From Bradyrhizobium sp. AZCC 1719 (lineage in GTDB: Bacteria; Pseudomonadota; Alphaproteobacteria; Rhizobiales; Xanthobacteraceae): a stretch of DNA of 64,000 nucleotides. The stretch lies in contig NZ_JAZHRU010000001.1 of NCBI RefSeq assembly GCF_036924525.1, forward strand, positions 2,385,001 to 2,449,000. Direction: 5' to 3'. This document shows, in pieces, positions 1-9,487 of this stretch. The notes below the pieces were generated by a model. That model was given only the letters and a program-made list of their open reading frames with translations. It searched no databases and was not told the DNA's origin. Every line of letters begins with the position of its first letter. Position 1 is the stretch's first letter. A program made the position numbers and the translations under genes.

Positions 1-724
1 CGCTTGCGCCCTCGTGCTGGAAGCCGAGATAGCTCGCCGCGACGCGCTGGTTGCTGGCGATATCCTTGGCCGATCCGGACAGGATGAATTCGCCGAGTTC
101 CATGACGTAGGCGCGGTCGGCGATTTTAAGCGCTGCTTGCGCATTCTGTTCGACCAGCAGCACCGACACGCCGGCGGCACGCAATTCGCCGATGGTGCGG
201 AAGATATCGGCCACGATGATCGGCGCGAGACCAAGGCTCGGTTCGTCCAGCATCAACAGTTTCGGCGCGCCCATCAGGGCGCGGCCCATCGCCAGCATTT
301 GCTGCTCGCCGCCGGAGAGCGTGCCGGCCAATTGCTTGCGCCGCTCCTTGAGCCGCGGAAACAGCGCGTAGACCCGCTCGAACGACCTTGCCGCGGTTGC
401 CTTCGGAATCCGGAAGGCGCCGAGCTGCAGATTGTCCTCGACGTTCATCGTGCCGAACAATTCGCGGTGCTCCGGCACGAGACAGAGGCCCGCCGCGACG
501 CGATCCTCGATGTCGAGCGGGGTCATGTCGGTGCCGGCGAAGGCGGTGGCGCCCTTGAGCGGCAGCACGCCCATGATGGCGTTCAGCAGCGTGGTCTTGC
601 CGGCGCCGTTGGCGCCGATGATGGTGACGATCTCATCGTCGGCGACGTCGAGCGAAACCGAGCGCACGGCTTCGACCTTGCCGTAGGAAACGTGGGCGTC
701 GGAGACCGATAACAGCGCGCTCAT
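1..724 (-). CDS. livF: Branched-chain amino acid-type ABC transporter ATPase LivF (3' end cut by window edge)
   Basis: Inner-face ATPase of a HAAT/Liv-type importer. The start ATG (724-722) overlaps the stop of the next gene upstream as ATGA, so the two are translationally coupled. The reading frame begins [16 protein letters not shown] and has a Walker A GANGAGKT near residue 37. The last readable residues, ending YLGF then QHEGAS, match the usual LivF C-terminus, so only a few residues are likely lost at the window edge. It is the last visible gene of a livH, livM-livG, livF operon. The substrate cannot be read from the sequence, and the operon's binding protein is not in the window. Confidence 0.9.
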   Translation of the reverse strand, partial: MSALLSVSDAHVSYGKVEAVRSVSLDVADDEIVTIIGANGAGKTTLLNAIMGVLPLKGATAFAGTDMTPLDIEDRVAAGLCLVPEHRELFGTMNVEDNLQLGAFRIPKATAARSFERVYALFPRLKERRKQLAGTLSGGEQQMLAMGRALMGAPKLLMLDEPSLGLAPIIVADIFRTIGELRAAGVSVLLVEQNAQAALKIADRAYVMELGEFILSGSAKDIASNQRVAASYLGFQHEGAS

Positions 725-2490
725 GCGGTAGCTCCGAGATAGGCCTTAATCACATCGGGATTGGTCTTGATCGCATCCGGCGTGCCCTCGGCGATCTTGG
801 TGCCGAAATCCAGCACCACGACGCGGTCGGCGAGATCCATCACAAAACCCATGTCGTGCTCGACCAGCAGCACCGACATGCCCCCGTCCCGCAGTTGACG
901 GAGCAGGGCAGCCAGCCGCTGTTTTTCCATGTGGCGCAGTCCCGCGGCCGGCTCGTCGAGCAGCAGCAGCAGCGGGTCGACGCACAGCGCCCGTGCAATC
1001 TCGACAATGCGCTGCTGGCCGAGCGACAGGCTTCCGGCCAACTGGTCGATCTGATCGCCGAGGCCGACACGCTCGATCTGGCGGGCGGCTTCCGCCAGCA
1101 ATTTCGCCTCGTCGGCCCGGTCGAGCCGGAACATGCTGGAGATCGCGCCCGCAGACCCTCGCAAATGCGCACCGATCGCGACGTTCTCCAGCACGGTCAT
1201 GTCAGGGACCAGCTTGACATGCTGGAAGGTGCGCGCGACGCCGAGTTTTACAACCTCCTGCGGCGGAGCGTTGTCGACCTTGTTGCCGAGCACCGAGATG
1301 GTGCCGCCGGTCGTCGTCAGCACGCCCGTGATCAGGTTGAAGGTCGTGCTCTTGCCGGCGCCGTTGGGGCCGATCAGGGCAACGATCTCGCGGGCCTGGA
1401 CGTCGAAGGAGACGTCGTTGACGGCGATCACGCCGCCGAACTGCTTGCGCGCCTTCTCGATCTGCAGCAGCACGGCGGACGAAGCCTGTGCGCGCACGGG
1501 CGTGGCAAGCGGAAGCGACGCATCGGGCAACTTGCGGCCCGGCTGGATCGGCAGTCGCGACATCAGCCAGGGCCAGACGCCGGTCGGCGCCAGTTGCAGC
1601 AGAACGACCAGCAGGATGCCGAACACGATGGTCTCGAGCTGGCTCTGGCCGCCGAAGATATAGGGCAGATAGCTCTGCAGGATCTCCTTGAGGATCACGA
1701 CGATGCCGGCGCCGAGCACCGCGCCCCAGACATAGCCGGCGCCGCCGACCACGGCGATGAACAGATATTCGATGCCGGCCTGCGCGCCGAACGGGGTCGG
1801 ATTGGCGGCGCGCTGGAAATGCGCATAGAGCCAGCCGGACAAGCCGGCGAGCACAGCCGCATAGATGAACACCAGAAGTTTGGCGCGCGGCGTCTGCACG
1901 CCGAACGCTTCGCCGGCAATATGCCCGCGCCGCAGCGCGCGGATCGCGCGGCCGGTACGGGAGTCCAGGAGGTTGATGGTCAGGAGCGCCGAGACCAGCA
2001 CCGCGATCCAGATCGCGAAATAGATCGTGCCGGGATCGAGCATCCGGAAATTGCCGATCGAGAGCGGCGGGATGCCGGAGATGCCGTCATTGCGGCCGAG
2101 GAATTCCAGCTTGCTGAACAGGTAAAACAGGCCGATGCCCCAGGCGATGGTGCCGAGCGGCAGATAATGGCCGGATAGCCGCACCGTGACGATGCCGAGC
2201 AGGACCGCGGCGATGCCGCTGACCACAAGCGAGAGCGGCAGCGTGAGCCATGGCGAGAAACCGTAGGCCGTGGTCAATACCGCCGTGGTATAGGCACCGA
2301 AGCCGCAGAAGGCGGCCTGGCCGAACGAGGTGAGGCCGCCAACGCCGGTCAAGAGCACCAGCCCCATCGCCACCAGTGCGGCGAGGCCGATATTGTTGAG
2401 CAGCACGATCCAGAATGGCGGGACGCCCGGAATGAACGGGATCGCTGCCATCACGAGCGCGAAGATGATGAGGGGGGTGCGCTGGTTCAT
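721..2490 (-). CDS. LivM-LivG fusion: permease plus ATPase of a Liv-type ABC transporter
   Basis: One 589-residue protein joins a LivM permease (about residues 1-310, many hydrophobic segments, start [12 protein letters not shown]) to a LivG ATPase (about 335-589). The ATPase half has Walker A GPNGAGKS, a signature-like SLGQQR, Walker [11 protein letters not shown] and the switch segment VEHDMGF. The start at 2490 was chosen because translation further upstream is Arg/Pro-rich shadow of livH; this start lies 5 bases after the livH stop. Fusion would fix one permease to one ATPase. Combined permease/ATPase proteins of this kind are known in bradyrhizobia, so the join looks real and not like a lost stop codon. 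Confidence 0.9.
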   Translation of the reverse strand: MNQRTPLIIFALVMAAIPFIPGVPPFWIVLLNNIGLAALVAMGLVLLTGVGGLTSFGQAAFCGFGAYTTAVLTTAYGFSPWLTLPLSLVVSGIAAVLLGIVTVRLSGHYLPLGTIAWGIGLFYLFSKLEFLGRNDGISGIPPLSIGNFRMLDPGTIYFAIWIAVLVSALLTINLLDSRTGRAIRALRRGHIAGEAFGVQTPRAKLLVFIYAAVLAGLSGWLYAHFQRAANPTPFGAQAGIEYLFIAVVGGAGYVWGAVLGAGIVVILKEILQSYLPYIFGGQSQLETIVFGILLVVLLQLAPTGVWPWLMSRLPIQPGRKLPDASLPLATPVRAQASSAVLLQIEKARKQFGGVIAVNDVSFDVQAREIVALIGPNGAGKSTTFNLITGVLTTTGGTISVLGNKVDNAPPQEVVKLGVARTFQHVKLVPDMTVLENVAIGAHLRGSAGAISSMFRLDRADEAKLLAEAARQIERVGLGDQIDQLAGSLSLGQQRIVEIARALCVDPLLLLLDEPAAGLRHMEKQRLAALLRQLRDGGMSVLLVEHDMGFVMDLADRVVVLDFGTKIAEGTPDAIKTNPDVIKAYLGATA

Positions 2491-2495
2491 CGCCG

Positions 2496-3536
2496 TCAAT
2501 CCTTCTCTTCCTCGACCGCGGGCGCTGCGAGCGAACGCAGCACCAGCACGGGAAGGATCAGCGTAAAGACGATGACCTCCTTGAAATTGCTGGCGTAGAA
2601 CGATGAGAACGCTTCTACGCTGCCGACCAGCAAGGCTGCGACGGCCGTCAGCGGATAGCTGACGAGTCCACCGATGATGGCGGCAATAAAACCCTTCAGG
2701 CCGATCAGGAAGCCGGTGTCGTAATAGAGCGTGGTGATCGGCACGATCAGGATCCCGGAAATCGCGCCGATGATGGATGCCAGCAGGAAAGCGATCTGCC
2801 CCGACAGCGTGGTGCGGATGCCGACGAGGCGGGCGCCGAGGCGGTTGACGGCGGTAGCGCGCAACGCCTTGCCCATCAGCGTGAAGCCGAAGAACAGCCA
2901 CAGCGCAACGATGAAGGCGACCGTCAGCCCGTAGACCGCAAGGCTTTGGCCGGTGAAGCGCAGCGGGCCAATCGTCAGTGCCGCATTCGACAGCGCCGGC
3001 CCGCGCAGGCCCTCGGCGCCGAAGAACACGAGGCCCAGGCCCTGCAGCGCGAGATGACAGCCGACGGAGGCGATCAGCAGCACCAGCACCGAAGTATGGG
3101 CGATCGGTTGAAACGCGATGCGGTAGAGGAACAGCCCGATAGCCGCGACGATCAAAAGCGACAGCGCGATGTTGACTGCAATCGGGGTCTTGGGACCGGC
3201 AAGGCCGTAGGTCAGGGCCAGGATTGCGGCGGGGAGAGCGATGTTGAGGGCAAAGGCGCGCGCGACCCGCCTGGGCCGTAGCGATCGCCGTGCCTCAAAC
3301 AGGTCGAGGCCGAACGCGACCACGCCCATGGCCACTGCCAGCTTTGCGGTGCCCGGCACCTGACCGGTTGCCAGCATGGCGTAACTCAGCGCGCCGAAGG
3401 TCACGAACTCGCCCTGCGGGATCAGGATGACGCGGGTGACGGCAAACACCAGCACCAGCGCCAGCCCGAGCAGCGCATAGATCGCGCCATTGGTGATGCC
3501 GTCCTGCAGCAGGAACAGCATGATTGTCGTATTCAA
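2496..3536 (-). CDS. livH: Liv-type ABC transporter permease LivH
   Basis: Integral membrane permease of about 346 residues. The N-terminal segment MLFLLQDGITNGAIYALLGLAL is typical of LivH. I chose the TTG at 3536 because a purine-rich GGGGGAG lies about 8 bases upstream; the alternative is the ATG at 3521. It is longer than the usual roughly 290 residues because of an extra basic loop plus helix (around residues 70-110, with RRSLRPRRVAR). First gene of the operon, followed 5 bases later by the livM-livG fusion, and divergent from the MarR gene at 3710. Confidence 0.88.
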   Translation of the reverse strand: MNTTIMLFLLQDGITNGAIYALLGLALVLVFAVTRVILIPQGEFVTFGALSYAMLATGQVPGTAKLAVAMGVVAFGLDLFEARRSLRPRRVARAFALNIALPAAILALTYGLAGPKTPIAVNIALSLLIVAAIGLFLYRIAFQPIAHTSVLVLLIASVGCHLALQGLGLVFFGAEGLRGPALSNAALTIGPLRFTGQSLAVYGLTVAFIVALWLFFGFTLMGKALRATAVNRLGARLVGIRTTLSGQIAFLLASIIGAISGILIVPITTLYYDTGFLIGLKGFIAAIIGGLVSYPLTAVAALLVGSVEAFSSFYASNFKEVIVFTLILPVLVLRSLAAPAVEEEKD

Positions 3537-3622
3537 GACTGGCGCTCCCCCTAAAAGCGTCGCCGGTCTTGACCTCGCACGGTCCGCCGGCCGTCCCATA
3601 TCTCGGCAGTTGAAAGGCGCCG

Positions 3623-3656
3623 ATATTTGATATATCCAATAACAATTATCAAATAT
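3623..3656. promoter_or_regulatory. Perfect 10-bp inverted repeat, candidate MarR operator
   Basis: ATATTTGATA at 3623-3632 is repeated as its exact reverse complement, TATCAAATAT, at 3647-3656, with 14 bases between. It lies in an AT-rich patch in an otherwise GC-rich intergenic region, between livH (minus) and the MarR gene (plus). MarR proteins usually bind such palindromes between themselves and a divergent target, so autoregulation plus control of the liv operon is the natural inference. Confidence 0.6.
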
Positions 3657-3709
3657 AACATCAAGGCCCGGTCACCGGCCGCGCCTTTTTCGGGGGCGAG
3701 CCTCACGCC

Positions 3710-4228
3710 ATGACAGTTTCCAAGGCAGCGACCGATGTCGTCAAGTCGTCGCGCGGCAACGGCAAGGAAATCGCCGATGGCGCCGCGGAGAGTGCCGGGC
3801 TGCAACTGGGCGAGCTGGCCGACCTGCTCGGCTATTCGCTCAAGCGCGCGCAGCTCAAGGTATTCGAGGATTTCCTGCGCTGTGTCGCGCCGCTGCAACT
3901 GACGCCGGCGCAATTCTCGGTGCTATTGTTGCTCGACCGCAATCCCGGGCGCAACCAGACCGAAATCGCCAACACGCTCGGCATCCTCAGGCCGAATTTC
4001 GTCTCGATGCTGGATGCGCTGGAGAGCCGCGGCCTCTGTGCCCGGATGCGCTCGACCAACGACCGTCGCTCGCACATCCTGGTTCTGACCGACAAGGGCA
4101 GGGCAGTTTTGGCGCGCGCCAAGAAGCTCGTCGCCAGCAAGCACGAGGCGCGTCTCAACGAGCTGCTGGGTCCCGCCAACCGCGTCGCGCTGCTTGAGAT
4201 GCTGTCGAAGATCGCGGCGGAGTTTTGA
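3710..4228 (+). CDS. MarR-family transcriptional regulator
   Basis: 172-residue winged-helix regulator. The DNA-binding core is at about residues 65-130: LTPAQFSVLLLLDRNPGRNQ, then TEIANTLGI, the recognition-helix region, and a wing with STNDRRSHILVLTDKG. The DRRS(H) plus LTxxG pattern is typical of MarR. A 40-residue N-terminal extension is hydrophilic. It is divergent from the liv operon, and the perfect inverted repeat at 3623-3656 is a plausible operator. MarR members in related bacteria often sense aromatic acids or their CoA esters; that ligand class is only a suggestion here. Confidence 0.88.
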   Translation: MTVSKAATDVVKSSRGNGKEIADGAAESAGLQLGELADLLGYSLKRAQLKVFEDFLRCVAPLQLTPAQFSVLLLLDRNPGRNQTEIANTLGILRPNFVSMLDALESRGLCARMRSTNDRRSHILVLTDKGRAVLARAKKLVASKHEARLNELLGPANRVALLEMLSKIAAEF

Positions 4229-4233
4229 GGCGC

Positions 4234-4334
4234 GTCATTCCGGGGCGGTCCGAAGGACCGAACCCGGAATCTCGAGATTCTCAGGTGCGCAATTGCGCAC
4301 CATAGTTCGATGCTGCGCATCGCCCCGGAATGAC
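4234..4334. repeat. Intergenic palindromic repeat, family A (CATTCCGGGG type)
   Basis: Begins GTCATTCCGGGGCG and ends CGCCCCGGAATGAC, so the outer arms are inverted copies. It has internal small palindromes (GGTCC/GGACC, GGTGCGCAATTGCGCACC). The same outer arms recur at 21974-22069 and, shortened, at 34041-34080. It lies between the MarR gene and the 3' end of the GGDEF-EAL gene. Confidence 0.75.
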
Positions 4335-4349
4335 GGTGATAGTGAGCAG

Positions 4350-6497
4350 TCACGCAGCGACGATGCGGCCTTGAGCCTCTCGCGGCCCGCGTCCCGACAG
4401 AAACTGCCGCTCGATCTCGGCGGCGGGAAGCGGCTTGCTGAACAGGAAGCCCTGCATTTCCGTGCATCCTTCGGAAGCGATGCTGTGGAGTTGCTCCGCG
4501 GTTTCGACGCCCTCGGCGGTCGCCGTCATGCCCATGCCATTGGCGAGCGCGGCAACCGCGCGCACGATGTTGAGCGAGCTCGAATTCTCGGTGATGTTCT
4601 TGACGAACGAGCGGTCGATCTTGATCTTGTCGAACGGAAAGCTTTGCAGGTAGGTCAGCGACGAATATCCGGTGCCGAAATCGTCCATGGCGATCCGGAT
4701 GCCGAGCGCGCGCAACTGATGCAGCAGCGCGAGCGTCGCTTCCTTGTTGTGGAGCAACACGCTCTCGGTGATTTCGATCTCCAGCCGCGTCGGCGCGAGA
4801 CCGGAGGCGGCGAGCGCGCCGACGATGACCTGCATCAAGCCGGGACTGCGAAACTGGATCGCTGAAATATTGACGGCGACGTGAAGGTTGTCGGGCCATT
4901 GCGCGGCGGTGGCACAAGCCTGCCTGATGACCCACTCGCCCATCGGCACGATGAAGCCGATCTCTTCGGCCAGCGGGATGAAGGCGGCCGGCGAGATCAG
5001 TCCCTTGGTCGGATGGTTCCAGCGTATCAGCGCCTCGAAGCCGCTGATTTCCTTGCTCGCCAAGTTGACGACCGGCTGGTAATGCAGCTCGAACTCGCCC
5101 GCCGGCAGCGCCTTGCGCAGATCCTGCTCCATGATGCGGCGGGTCTGCATCTGCAGGTCCATCGCAGGCTCGAAGAAGCGGAACGTGCTGCGGCCGTCGC
5201 TCTTGGCGCGGTAGAGCGCGAGGTCGGCATTGCGCAGCAATTTGTCGGGGTTCGATCCATCGCCGGGACCGACCGAAATGCCGATGCTGACGCCGATCAC
5301 GGCCTGCTGGCCGTCGATTTCATAGGGCTCGCTCAACGCATCGATGACGCCCTGCGCCAGCGAAGTGGCATCGGCAGGGTCCGAGATCGGGGCCTGCACG
5401 ATGACGAATTCATCGCCGCCCATCCGCGCGATCGTGTCGGAATCGCCAACGAGGCGGCGCAACCGTTCGGCGACGCTCCTGAGCAACTTGTCGCCGCAGG
5501 GGTGGCCGAGCGTATCGTTTACGGCCTTGAACTGATCGAGATCGAGGTGATGGACGGCCACCATTTCCCCGCCGGAAACCCTGCCAAGCGCATGTTCGAG
5601 CCGGTCGTTCAACAGCACCCGATTGGCAAGATCGGTCAGCGCATCGTGGTGCGCCATGTACTCGATCTTGACCTCGGACTGCCGCTGGTCGGTGATGTCC
5701 TCATGGGTCGCGACCCAGCCGCCGCCGGGCATCGGGCGGTGGCGGATCTTGAAGGTACGCCCGTTCTTCAATTCGACGATGCTGTCTTTCGCCTCATTGG
5801 AGACCGCCACGTTGGTGCGCCATTGCAGATATTCGTCGCGCGTCATGGCGGGGAAGCTGCCGGCCTCGAAGCGCAGGTCGACGATCTCGACCAGCGACAT
5901 GCCGGGGCTGACGCGCTCGGGCGCAATGTCGTACATCGTAACGAAGCGCTCGTTGCAGACGATCAGGCGGTGGTCGGAATCGAAGAAGCAAAGCCCCTGC
6001 GACATGTTGTTGATCGCGGTGTCGAACTGAAAGTTCCTGACGCGCAGGGCTTCTTCCTGCTCCTTGCCGAGCTCGAATTGTTTCTTCAGCCGGGCATTGA
6101 GCTCCTCGCGCTCGGTGATGTCCTCGTGGGTCGCCATCCCGCCGCCGTCCGGCATCGGGTAGACGGTGTAGGCGACGATCCGGCCGTCGGTGAATTCCTG
6201 CACCGTGGTGTCGAGTGCGATGTCGCGACCGACGCGCTCACGGATATAATCATCGACCGCGACCTGCACCTTCAGCCCGAGTTTCAGCCGGTGCCGGATC
6301 AGTTCCTGCGTCGGTGTTCCCGGCTTCACCTGTTCAGGCGAGAGCCCGTACATTTCCCTGTAACGATGGTTGCAGAAAACGACCTCGCGCTTCTCGTCGA
6401 ATACGACGATGCCGAGCGACATATGGTTGATCGCGTCCTCCAGCCGAGCGCTTAAATGCGCTGACCGCGGCGCGGATATCTGGACGTGATCTGTCAT
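4350..6497 (-). CDS. PAS-PAS-GGDEF-EAL cyclic-di-GMP signalling protein
   Basis: About 715 residues. Two related PAS-like sensor domains (about 17-130 and 145-265) each contain a MS(L/Q)G...FD...CN(H/E)R motif and end in THEDIT. They are followed by a GGDEF domain (about 285-445, intact GGDEF) and an EAL domain (about 455-700, with EALIRW and DDFGTGYSS). No membrane segment is apparent, so it should be cytoplasmic. Both catalytic motifs look intact, so cyclic-di-GMP synthesis and breakdown are both possible. The RxxD inhibition site expected just before GGDEF reads GDSD, so product inhibition may be missing. The start is MTDHVQIS at 6497; an ATG at 6551 would add 18 residues and has no better support. 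Confidence 0.9.
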   Translation of the reverse strand: MTDHVQISAPRSAHLSARLEDAINHMSLGIVVFDEKREVVFCNHRYREMYGLSPEQVKPGTPTQELIRHRLKLGLKVQVAVDDYIRERVGRDIALDTTVQEFTDGRIVAYTVYPMPDGGGMATHEDITEREELNARLKKQFELGKEQEEALRVRNFQFDTAINNMSQGLCFFDSDHRLIVCNERFVTMYDIAPERVSPGMSLVEIVDLRFEAGSFPAMTRDEYLQWRTNVAVSNEAKDSIVELKNGRTFKIRHRPMPGGGWVATHEDITDQRQSEVKIEYMAHHDALTDLANRVLLNDRLEHALGRVSGGEMVAVHHLDLDQFKAVNDTLGHPCGDKLLRSVAERLRRLVGDSDTIARMGGDEFVIVQAPISDPADATSLAQGVIDALSEPYEIDGQQAVIGVSIGISVGPGDGSNPDKLLRNADLALYRAKSDGRSTFRFFEPAMDLQMQTRRIMEQDLRKALPAGEFELHYQPVVNLASKEISGFEALIRWNHPTKGLISPAAFIPLAEEIGFIVPMGEWVIRQACATAAQWPDNLHVAVNISAIQFRSPGLMQVIVGALAASGLAPTRLEIEITESVLLHNKEATLALLHQLRALGIRIAMDDFGTGYSSLTYLQSFPFDKIKIDRSFVKNITENSSSLNIVRAVAALANGMGMTATAEGVETAEQLHSIASEGCTEMQGFLFSKPLPAAEIERQFLSGRGPREAQGRIVAA

Positions 6498-6676
6498 AGA
6501 GCGTTTCCCAAGCCGCCACTGGCGGCTCTCCTCCCCCAGGAGAACGGCCATTAGATGCCAAGCTGGTGAATCGCAGCTTCGAGATCGGTAAAACGCGCGC
6601 GGGTTCTTCGCAAACTGCTCAACAAAGCGTTAATGTCGTTGCGGCGCATGCGAGGCGCCGGCAGTTACCCCGCGAT

Positions 6677-7966
6677 CTATGCCGGATCGACCAGGATCAC
6701 CCTGACGTCGTTGACGTTGGTGAGGGTCGGGCCGATCAGCAGGAGATCGCCGGTGGCCGAAAAGAACGCGGTCGCATCGTTGTTGGCGAGGTAGGCCGCG
6801 GGATCGAGGCCGAGCGACTTCATCTTCGCGAACGTCGCCTGATCGATCAAAGCGCCGGCCGGGTCAGTCGCGCTGCCGGCACCGCCGTCGGCGCCGTCGG
6901 TGTCTGCGGCCAATGCCACAATGCCGGACGTATCCTTCAGAAGATCCGCCAGCGCCAGCGCATATTCCTGGTTGGGACCGCCGCGGCCATTGCCACGCAC
7001 GGTCACCGTGAGCTCGCCGCCCGACAGGATCGCGATGCGTTTGCCCTCGCTTTGTGCCTTCAGCGCCAGTCGCGCATGATCGGCCGCCACCTCGCGCGCC
7101 TCGCCTTCGAGATCCGCGCCGAGGCCAACAACCTCATAGCCTGCGTCCTTCGCGACCTTGATCGCCGCGTCCAGAGAAGCCTTCGGCTTTGCAATCATCT
7201 CGAATTGCGCGCGGGCAAAGGCGGGATCGCCGGGCTTGCAGCTCTCGTTCCTGACGTCGTCGAGCGCGCGCCTGACGGCATCGTCGACTGTGAGATTATA
7301 CTTTGCGACCAGGGCGCGGGCGTCCGCCAGCGTGGAGGAATCGGGTACCGTCGGTCCCGATGCAATCGCGGACGGATCGTCGTGCGGTACGTCGGAGATC
7401 GCAAGCGTCACGATCTCGGCGGCGCGCTGCCCGGCGCGGGCCAGCCGGCCGCCCTTGATCCGCGACAGATGCTTGCGCACGACGTTCATCTCGCCGATCG
7501 GCGCGCCCGACCGCAGCAGCGCGCGGTTTACCTGCTGCTTCTGTGCGAACGAAACGCCATCTGCGGGTGCGATCCAGTTTGCCGAGCCGCCGCCGGACAA
7601 CAGCACCAGCAAAAGATCGTCCGCAGTCGCCTCCGCGGCGAGACGCAGCGTCTCGTCGGCGGCTTTTAGCCCGGCTTCGTCGGGCACGGGATGGCCGGCT
7701 TCGACAACCCTGATCCGCCGCGTCGGCACGCCGTGGCCGTGGCGCGTGGTGGCAAGGCCGGTCAGCCGCGACGGGTCGAGCCCCAGCGTATCGAGGTAGT
7801 GCCGTTCGGCCGCCGCCGCCATCGCCGCCGCGCCCTTGCCTGCGGCGAGGCAGATCACCTTGCCCTTGGGCGCGGGAGGCAGATGTGCTGAGAGCACGAC
7901 GTCGGGATGCGCGGCCGCGACGGCCGCATCAAAGATCGCACGCAAGAGGGGACGTCGGTCGGTCAT
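6677..7966 (-). CDS. Glycerate 2-kinase, GckA/TtuD (MOFRL) type
   Basis: About 429 residues, similar to the family's usual length. The N-terminal DUF4147-like half has AAGKGAAAMAAA and GHPVPDEAG. A central VLLSGGGSAN nucleotide-binding loop is followed by the EMNVVRKHLSRIKGGRLA stretch. The C-terminal MOFRL part has SGGELTVTVRG, GGPNQEYALALA and the AADTDGADG motif. Known members phosphorylate D-glycerate to 2-phosphoglycerate in the serine/glyoxylate or tartronate routes. The ATG at 7966 was preferred to a TTG at 7975. It stands alone between the GGDEF-EAL gene and the terminator of the binding-protein gene; gene names gckA or ttuD would both fit. Confidence 0.88.
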   Translation of the reverse strand: MTDRRPLLRAIFDAAVAAAHPDVVLSAHLPPAPKGKVICLAAGKGAAAMAAAAERHYLDTLGLDPSRLTGLATTRHGHGVPTRRIRVVEAGHPVPDEAGLKAADETLRLAAEATADDLLLVLLSGGGSANWIAPADGVSFAQKQQVNRALLRSGAPIGEMNVVRKHLSRIKGGRLARAGQRAAEIVTLAISDVPHDDPSAIASGPTVPDSSTLADARALVAKYNLTVDDAVRRALDDVRNESCKPGDPAFARAQFEMIAKPKASLDAAIKVAKDAGYEVVGLGADLEGEAREVAADHARLALKAQSEGKRIAILSGGELTVTVRGNGRGGPNQEYALALADLLKDTSGIVALAADTDGADGGAGSATDPAGALIDQATFAKMKSLGLDPAAYLANNDATAFFSATGDLLLIGPTLTNVNDVRVILVDPA

Positions 7967-8028
7967 GATCTGCAACGGGGGCTGCTAACGGGACGGGAGG
8001 TCTGGTTATCCATCCAATCGCTGCAAAA

Positions 8029-8057
8029 GAAAACCCCCGCGAGCGTGCCGCGAGGGC
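8029..8057 (-). terminator. Rho-independent terminator of the downstream binding-protein gene
   Basis: Read on the minus strand, a GC-rich stem (CCC-bulge-CGCG pairing with CGCGGGG) is followed by TTTTCTTTT. It lies about 40 bases after the stop of the gene at 8097-9323. Confidence 0.65.
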
Positions 8058-8096
8058 TCTTCCGGCCCGCAATGGACCGATTACAAATTGAGATGA

Positions 8097-9323
8097 CTAG
8101 CCGCCGGCGTCACCGGACAGGATTTCACCGAAGCGTTCCCAGGTCTCGCCCTTGAACTTGATCAGTTGCACCGACGAGATCGGCGCAAAGTCGGTCGGTG
8201 ACGTGTTGACCTTGATGCCCGGCAGCAGCCCGCCGAGTTCGAGGTCCTTGATACTGGCGGCCTGCTTCATGACGTTCTCGCGCGTGAGATTGTCGCCGCA
8301 GGCTTTCAGCACATGCACGAGACCCTGCGCCACGGTATAGCCAAACATCACCGAGGCGTCGGCGCGGTTGGCTTCCGGATAATACTTGTCCAGGAACTCG
8401 TTCCAGGCCTTCATGCCCGCATCATCCTTCCACTGCGCATCCGTCGGATCTTTCAGGTATTGCGAGGAGATGATGTCCTGAGCGTTCTCCATGCCGGCCG
8501 GCTTGATGACGCTGCCGATCGAGGCCGAGACATTGTTGAGGAAGTGCAGCGGCTTCCAGCCGATCTCGGCGTTCTTCTTGATCGCCTGCGCCGCGAATTT
8601 CGGCGTGGTGATGTTGATGAACACGTCGGCGCCGGAGGCCTTCAGCTTGACGATGTGGGAGTCGATGGTCGGCTCGGAGACTTCGTAGCTTTCCTCCAGC
8701 ACGATCATCGAAGCGGCCTTGGCGCCGAGGCCGTCCTTGAAGCCCTTCAGGTAGTCCTTACCGTAGTCGTCGTTCTGATAGAGGATGCCGACCTTGGCGT
8801 TCTGCTTCTCCTTCAGAATGTATTTCGCATAGATCTGCGTTTCGCTCTGGTAGTTGGGCTGCCAGCCCATCGTCCACGGAAAATGCTTCGCATCATTCCA
8901 CTTGGTGGCGCCGGTGGCGACGAACAGTTGCGGCACCTTCTTGCTGTTCAGGTACTTCTGGATCGCCGTGTTCGGCGGGGTGCCAAGCGGGTTGAAGACC
9001 AGAAGGACTTCATCGCTCTCGACCAGCTTGCGCGCCTGCTCCACGGTCTTCGGCGGGCTATAGGCGTCATCATAGCTGATGAAATTGATCTTTCGGCCGT
9101 TGATGCCGCCCTCGGCATTGATCTTTCTGAAGTAAGCTTCCTCGGTCTTGCCGATCACACCATAGGCGGAGGCCGGTCCGCTGTAGGGCATGATGTTGCC
9201 GATCTTAATTTCGCTGTCGCTCGCACCGGAATCGTATTTCTTCTGTGCGAGAACGCCGCTCGAACTTGCCGCGAGCAATCCAAACGCGGTCGAAACCACC
9301 GCAAGTTTTTTGATTGTGGACAC
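8097..9323 (-). CDS. Periplasmic substrate-binding protein, Liv/HAAT type (copy 2)
   Basis: 408-residue Peripla_BP_6-type protein. A Sec signal peptide ends near VLAQ (residues 1-26), followed by the mature start KKYDSGASDSEIKIGN. The family pattern IGNIMPYSGPASAYG and the ligand-cleft stretch YQNDDYGKDYLKG are present. The start is GTG at 9323, with GGGAGAG about 7 bases upstream. It is nearly identical along its whole length to the protein at 9488-10717, so it is a recent tandem duplicate. Each copy has its own terminator. It would feed the LivGFHM transporter at 10953-14366. Dicarboxylic or fatty acids are the likely ligand class, inferred only from the adjacent pim cluster. Confidence 0.9.
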   Translation of the reverse strand: MSTIKKLAVVSTAFGLLAASSSGVLAQKKYDSGASDSEIKIGNIMPYSGPASAYGVIGKTEEAYFRKINAEGGINGRKINFISYDDAYSPPKTVEQARKLVESDEVLLVFNPLGTPPNTAIQKYLNSKKVPQLFVATGATKWNDAKHFPWTMGWQPNYQSETQIYAKYILKEKQNAKVGILYQNDDYGKDYLKGFKDGLGAKAASMIVLEESYEVSEPTIDSHIVKLKASGADVFINITTPKFAAQAIKKNAEIGWKPLHFLNNVSASIGSVIKPAGMENAQDIISSQYLKDPTDAQWKDDAGMKAWNEFLDKYYPEANRADASVMFGYTVAQGLVHVLKACGDNLTRENVMKQAASIKDLELGGLLPGIKVNTSPTDFAPISSVQLIKFKGETWERFGEILSGDAGG

Positions 9324-9423
9324 TTCTGTCTCTCCCTTTTCATTTCTTAATGTAACTGTCGGGCTTCTTGACGAGGCTCTTCTGACAGCGTCGTGATTAG
9401 CATCTTGCCAAAGGCGTCACAAT

Positions 9424-9455
9424 AAAAAGGCCCCTGCGGCAAAAGCCGCAGGGGC
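9424..9455 (-). terminator. Strong Rho-independent terminator
   Basis: A perfect 11-bp stem (9430-9440 with 9445-9455) has an AAAA/TTTT loop. Five A residues at 9424-9428 form the T-tract on the minus strand. It lies about 33 bases after the stop of the binding-protein gene at 9488-10717 and would separate the two duplicates. Confidence 0.9.
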
Positions 9456-9487
9456 TGCATCTTAAGCAGAGCTCGCGAAAGCGGGGG

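Noticed and set aside
856..2178. 440-codon open frame antisense to livM-livG
   Set aside because: GC-rich frames open opposite real genes; the translation is Arg/Asp/Gln-rich with no domain, and the minus-strand protein has all the family motifs.
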